From assembly GCF_007273535.1 (NCBI RefSeq), contig NZ_RIBP01000001.1, positions 310,001-374,000 on the forward strand: 64,000 bases of DNA. Reading direction: 5' to 3'. The translations under genes and the position numbers were made by a program. Below the pieces are notes generated by a model. It worked only from the letters and a program-made list of their open reading frames with translations, ran no database searches and was not told where the DNA came from. Shown piece by piece: positions 63,682 through 64,000 of the stretch (its first letter is position 1; the number at the start of each line of letters is the position of its first letter). The DNA comes from Niallia circulans (GTDB lineage Bacteria; Bacillota; Bacilli; Bacillales; Cytobacillaceae).

Positions 63682-64000
63682 CTATTTATCTAGTAGGTTG
63701 TATGCTTCCTCAACGGAATCAACAAAAATTCCAGGGAAATTAATTTTTGTAACGCAATTTTCAACCTGTATTCTGGAAGCAGGAGAGGCAGGACTTATAA
63801 TGATCAGCGTTTTAAAATTAGCCATCCAATACAGCTTCAAAACGAAGATGATATCATCCACCACAGCACTTGGCACTTCCTCTTGTCCGCGGCCATCTAT
63901 AATTAATGTATATCTTGAAGGATTAATACTATTAACGACAGTCTGAAATTCACTTAAATAAATTTTCGCGTCTGCCTCTTTAAAAAAACCGTCTACTTTC
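63682..64000 (-). CDS. Partial CDS, STAS/SpoIIAA-like
   Basis: 3' part of a gene that begins outside the window; about 106 residues are seen. KVDGFFKEADAKIYLSEF, YTLIIDGRGQEEV and NFKTLIIISPAS alternate strands and helices as in STAS/SpoIIAA-like domains, but the match is by pattern only. The N-terminus is missing. Convergent with mrpG. Confidence 0.55.
   Translation of the reverse strand, partial: KVDGFFKEADAKIYLSEFQTVVNSINPSRYTLIIDGRGQEEVPSAVVDDIIFVLKLYWMANFKTLIIISPASPASRIQVENCVTKINFPGIFVDSVEEAYNLLDK

Overview
The window looks like the chromosome of a low-G+C, spore-forming member of the Bacillaceae (Bacillus in the broad sense). The signs are AT-rich sequence, strong Shine-Dalgarno sites with ATG/GTG/TTG starts, a DNA-binding protein HU, a Ger(x)C germination lipoprotein, a SpoIIP-domain protein, a LicT-controlled bgl operon, a 16-gene tRNA cluster, pdxR/pdxS/pdxT and a seven-gene Mrp antiporter operon. 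I do not assign a species.

Region 1 (1-9.8 kb) is a carbonyl/electrophile and redox cluster. It has three aldo/keto reductases, an MFS exporter, an NAD(P)-binding oxidoreductase, a zinc-type (MDR) dehydrogenase, a tautomerase and a flavodoxin-fold NAD(P)H oxidoreductase, with HxlR and MerR regulators. Four near-identical MerR-type promoters (dyad in a 19-bp spacer) suggest one regulon. The cluster also holds decayed copies: a broken SDR, an AKR stub and an MDR stub.

Region 2 (10-15.2 kb) holds an intact HU gene and a classic bgl operon: licT-type antiterminator, PTS EIIBCA and 6-phospho-beta-glucosidase, with an antiterminator/terminator switch before licT and another before the PTS gene.

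Region 3 (15.2-47.4 kb) is accessory and decaying. It contains an IS3-family element with a nonsense codon, an IS110-family element with a long 5' non-coding end, two HU remnants, a truncated integrase, several frameshifted genes, and regulator/enzyme pairs (LysR-SDR, TetR-SDR/hydrolase fusion, HxlR-SDR). From about 36 to 39.5 kb it carries a run of small genes typical of orphan immunity proteins (DUF4304, SMI1/KNR4-DUF4241, Imm26-like, DUF4240) with no visible toxin. Families of short dispersed repeats sit in most gaps. An ECF sigma factor overlaps a gene that joins an anti-sigma-like N-terminus, a membrane segment and a SpoIIP amidase domain.

Region 4 (47.9-64 kb) is more orderly: a PadR/DUF2812 pair, 16 tRNAs behind one strong promoter and without rRNA, a secreted GH18 protein, divergent pdxR and pdxST, an AGCS amino-acid/Na+ symporter, and mrpABCDEFG. 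The mrpB gene appears to start at CTG. The last gene, on the minus strand, runs off the window.
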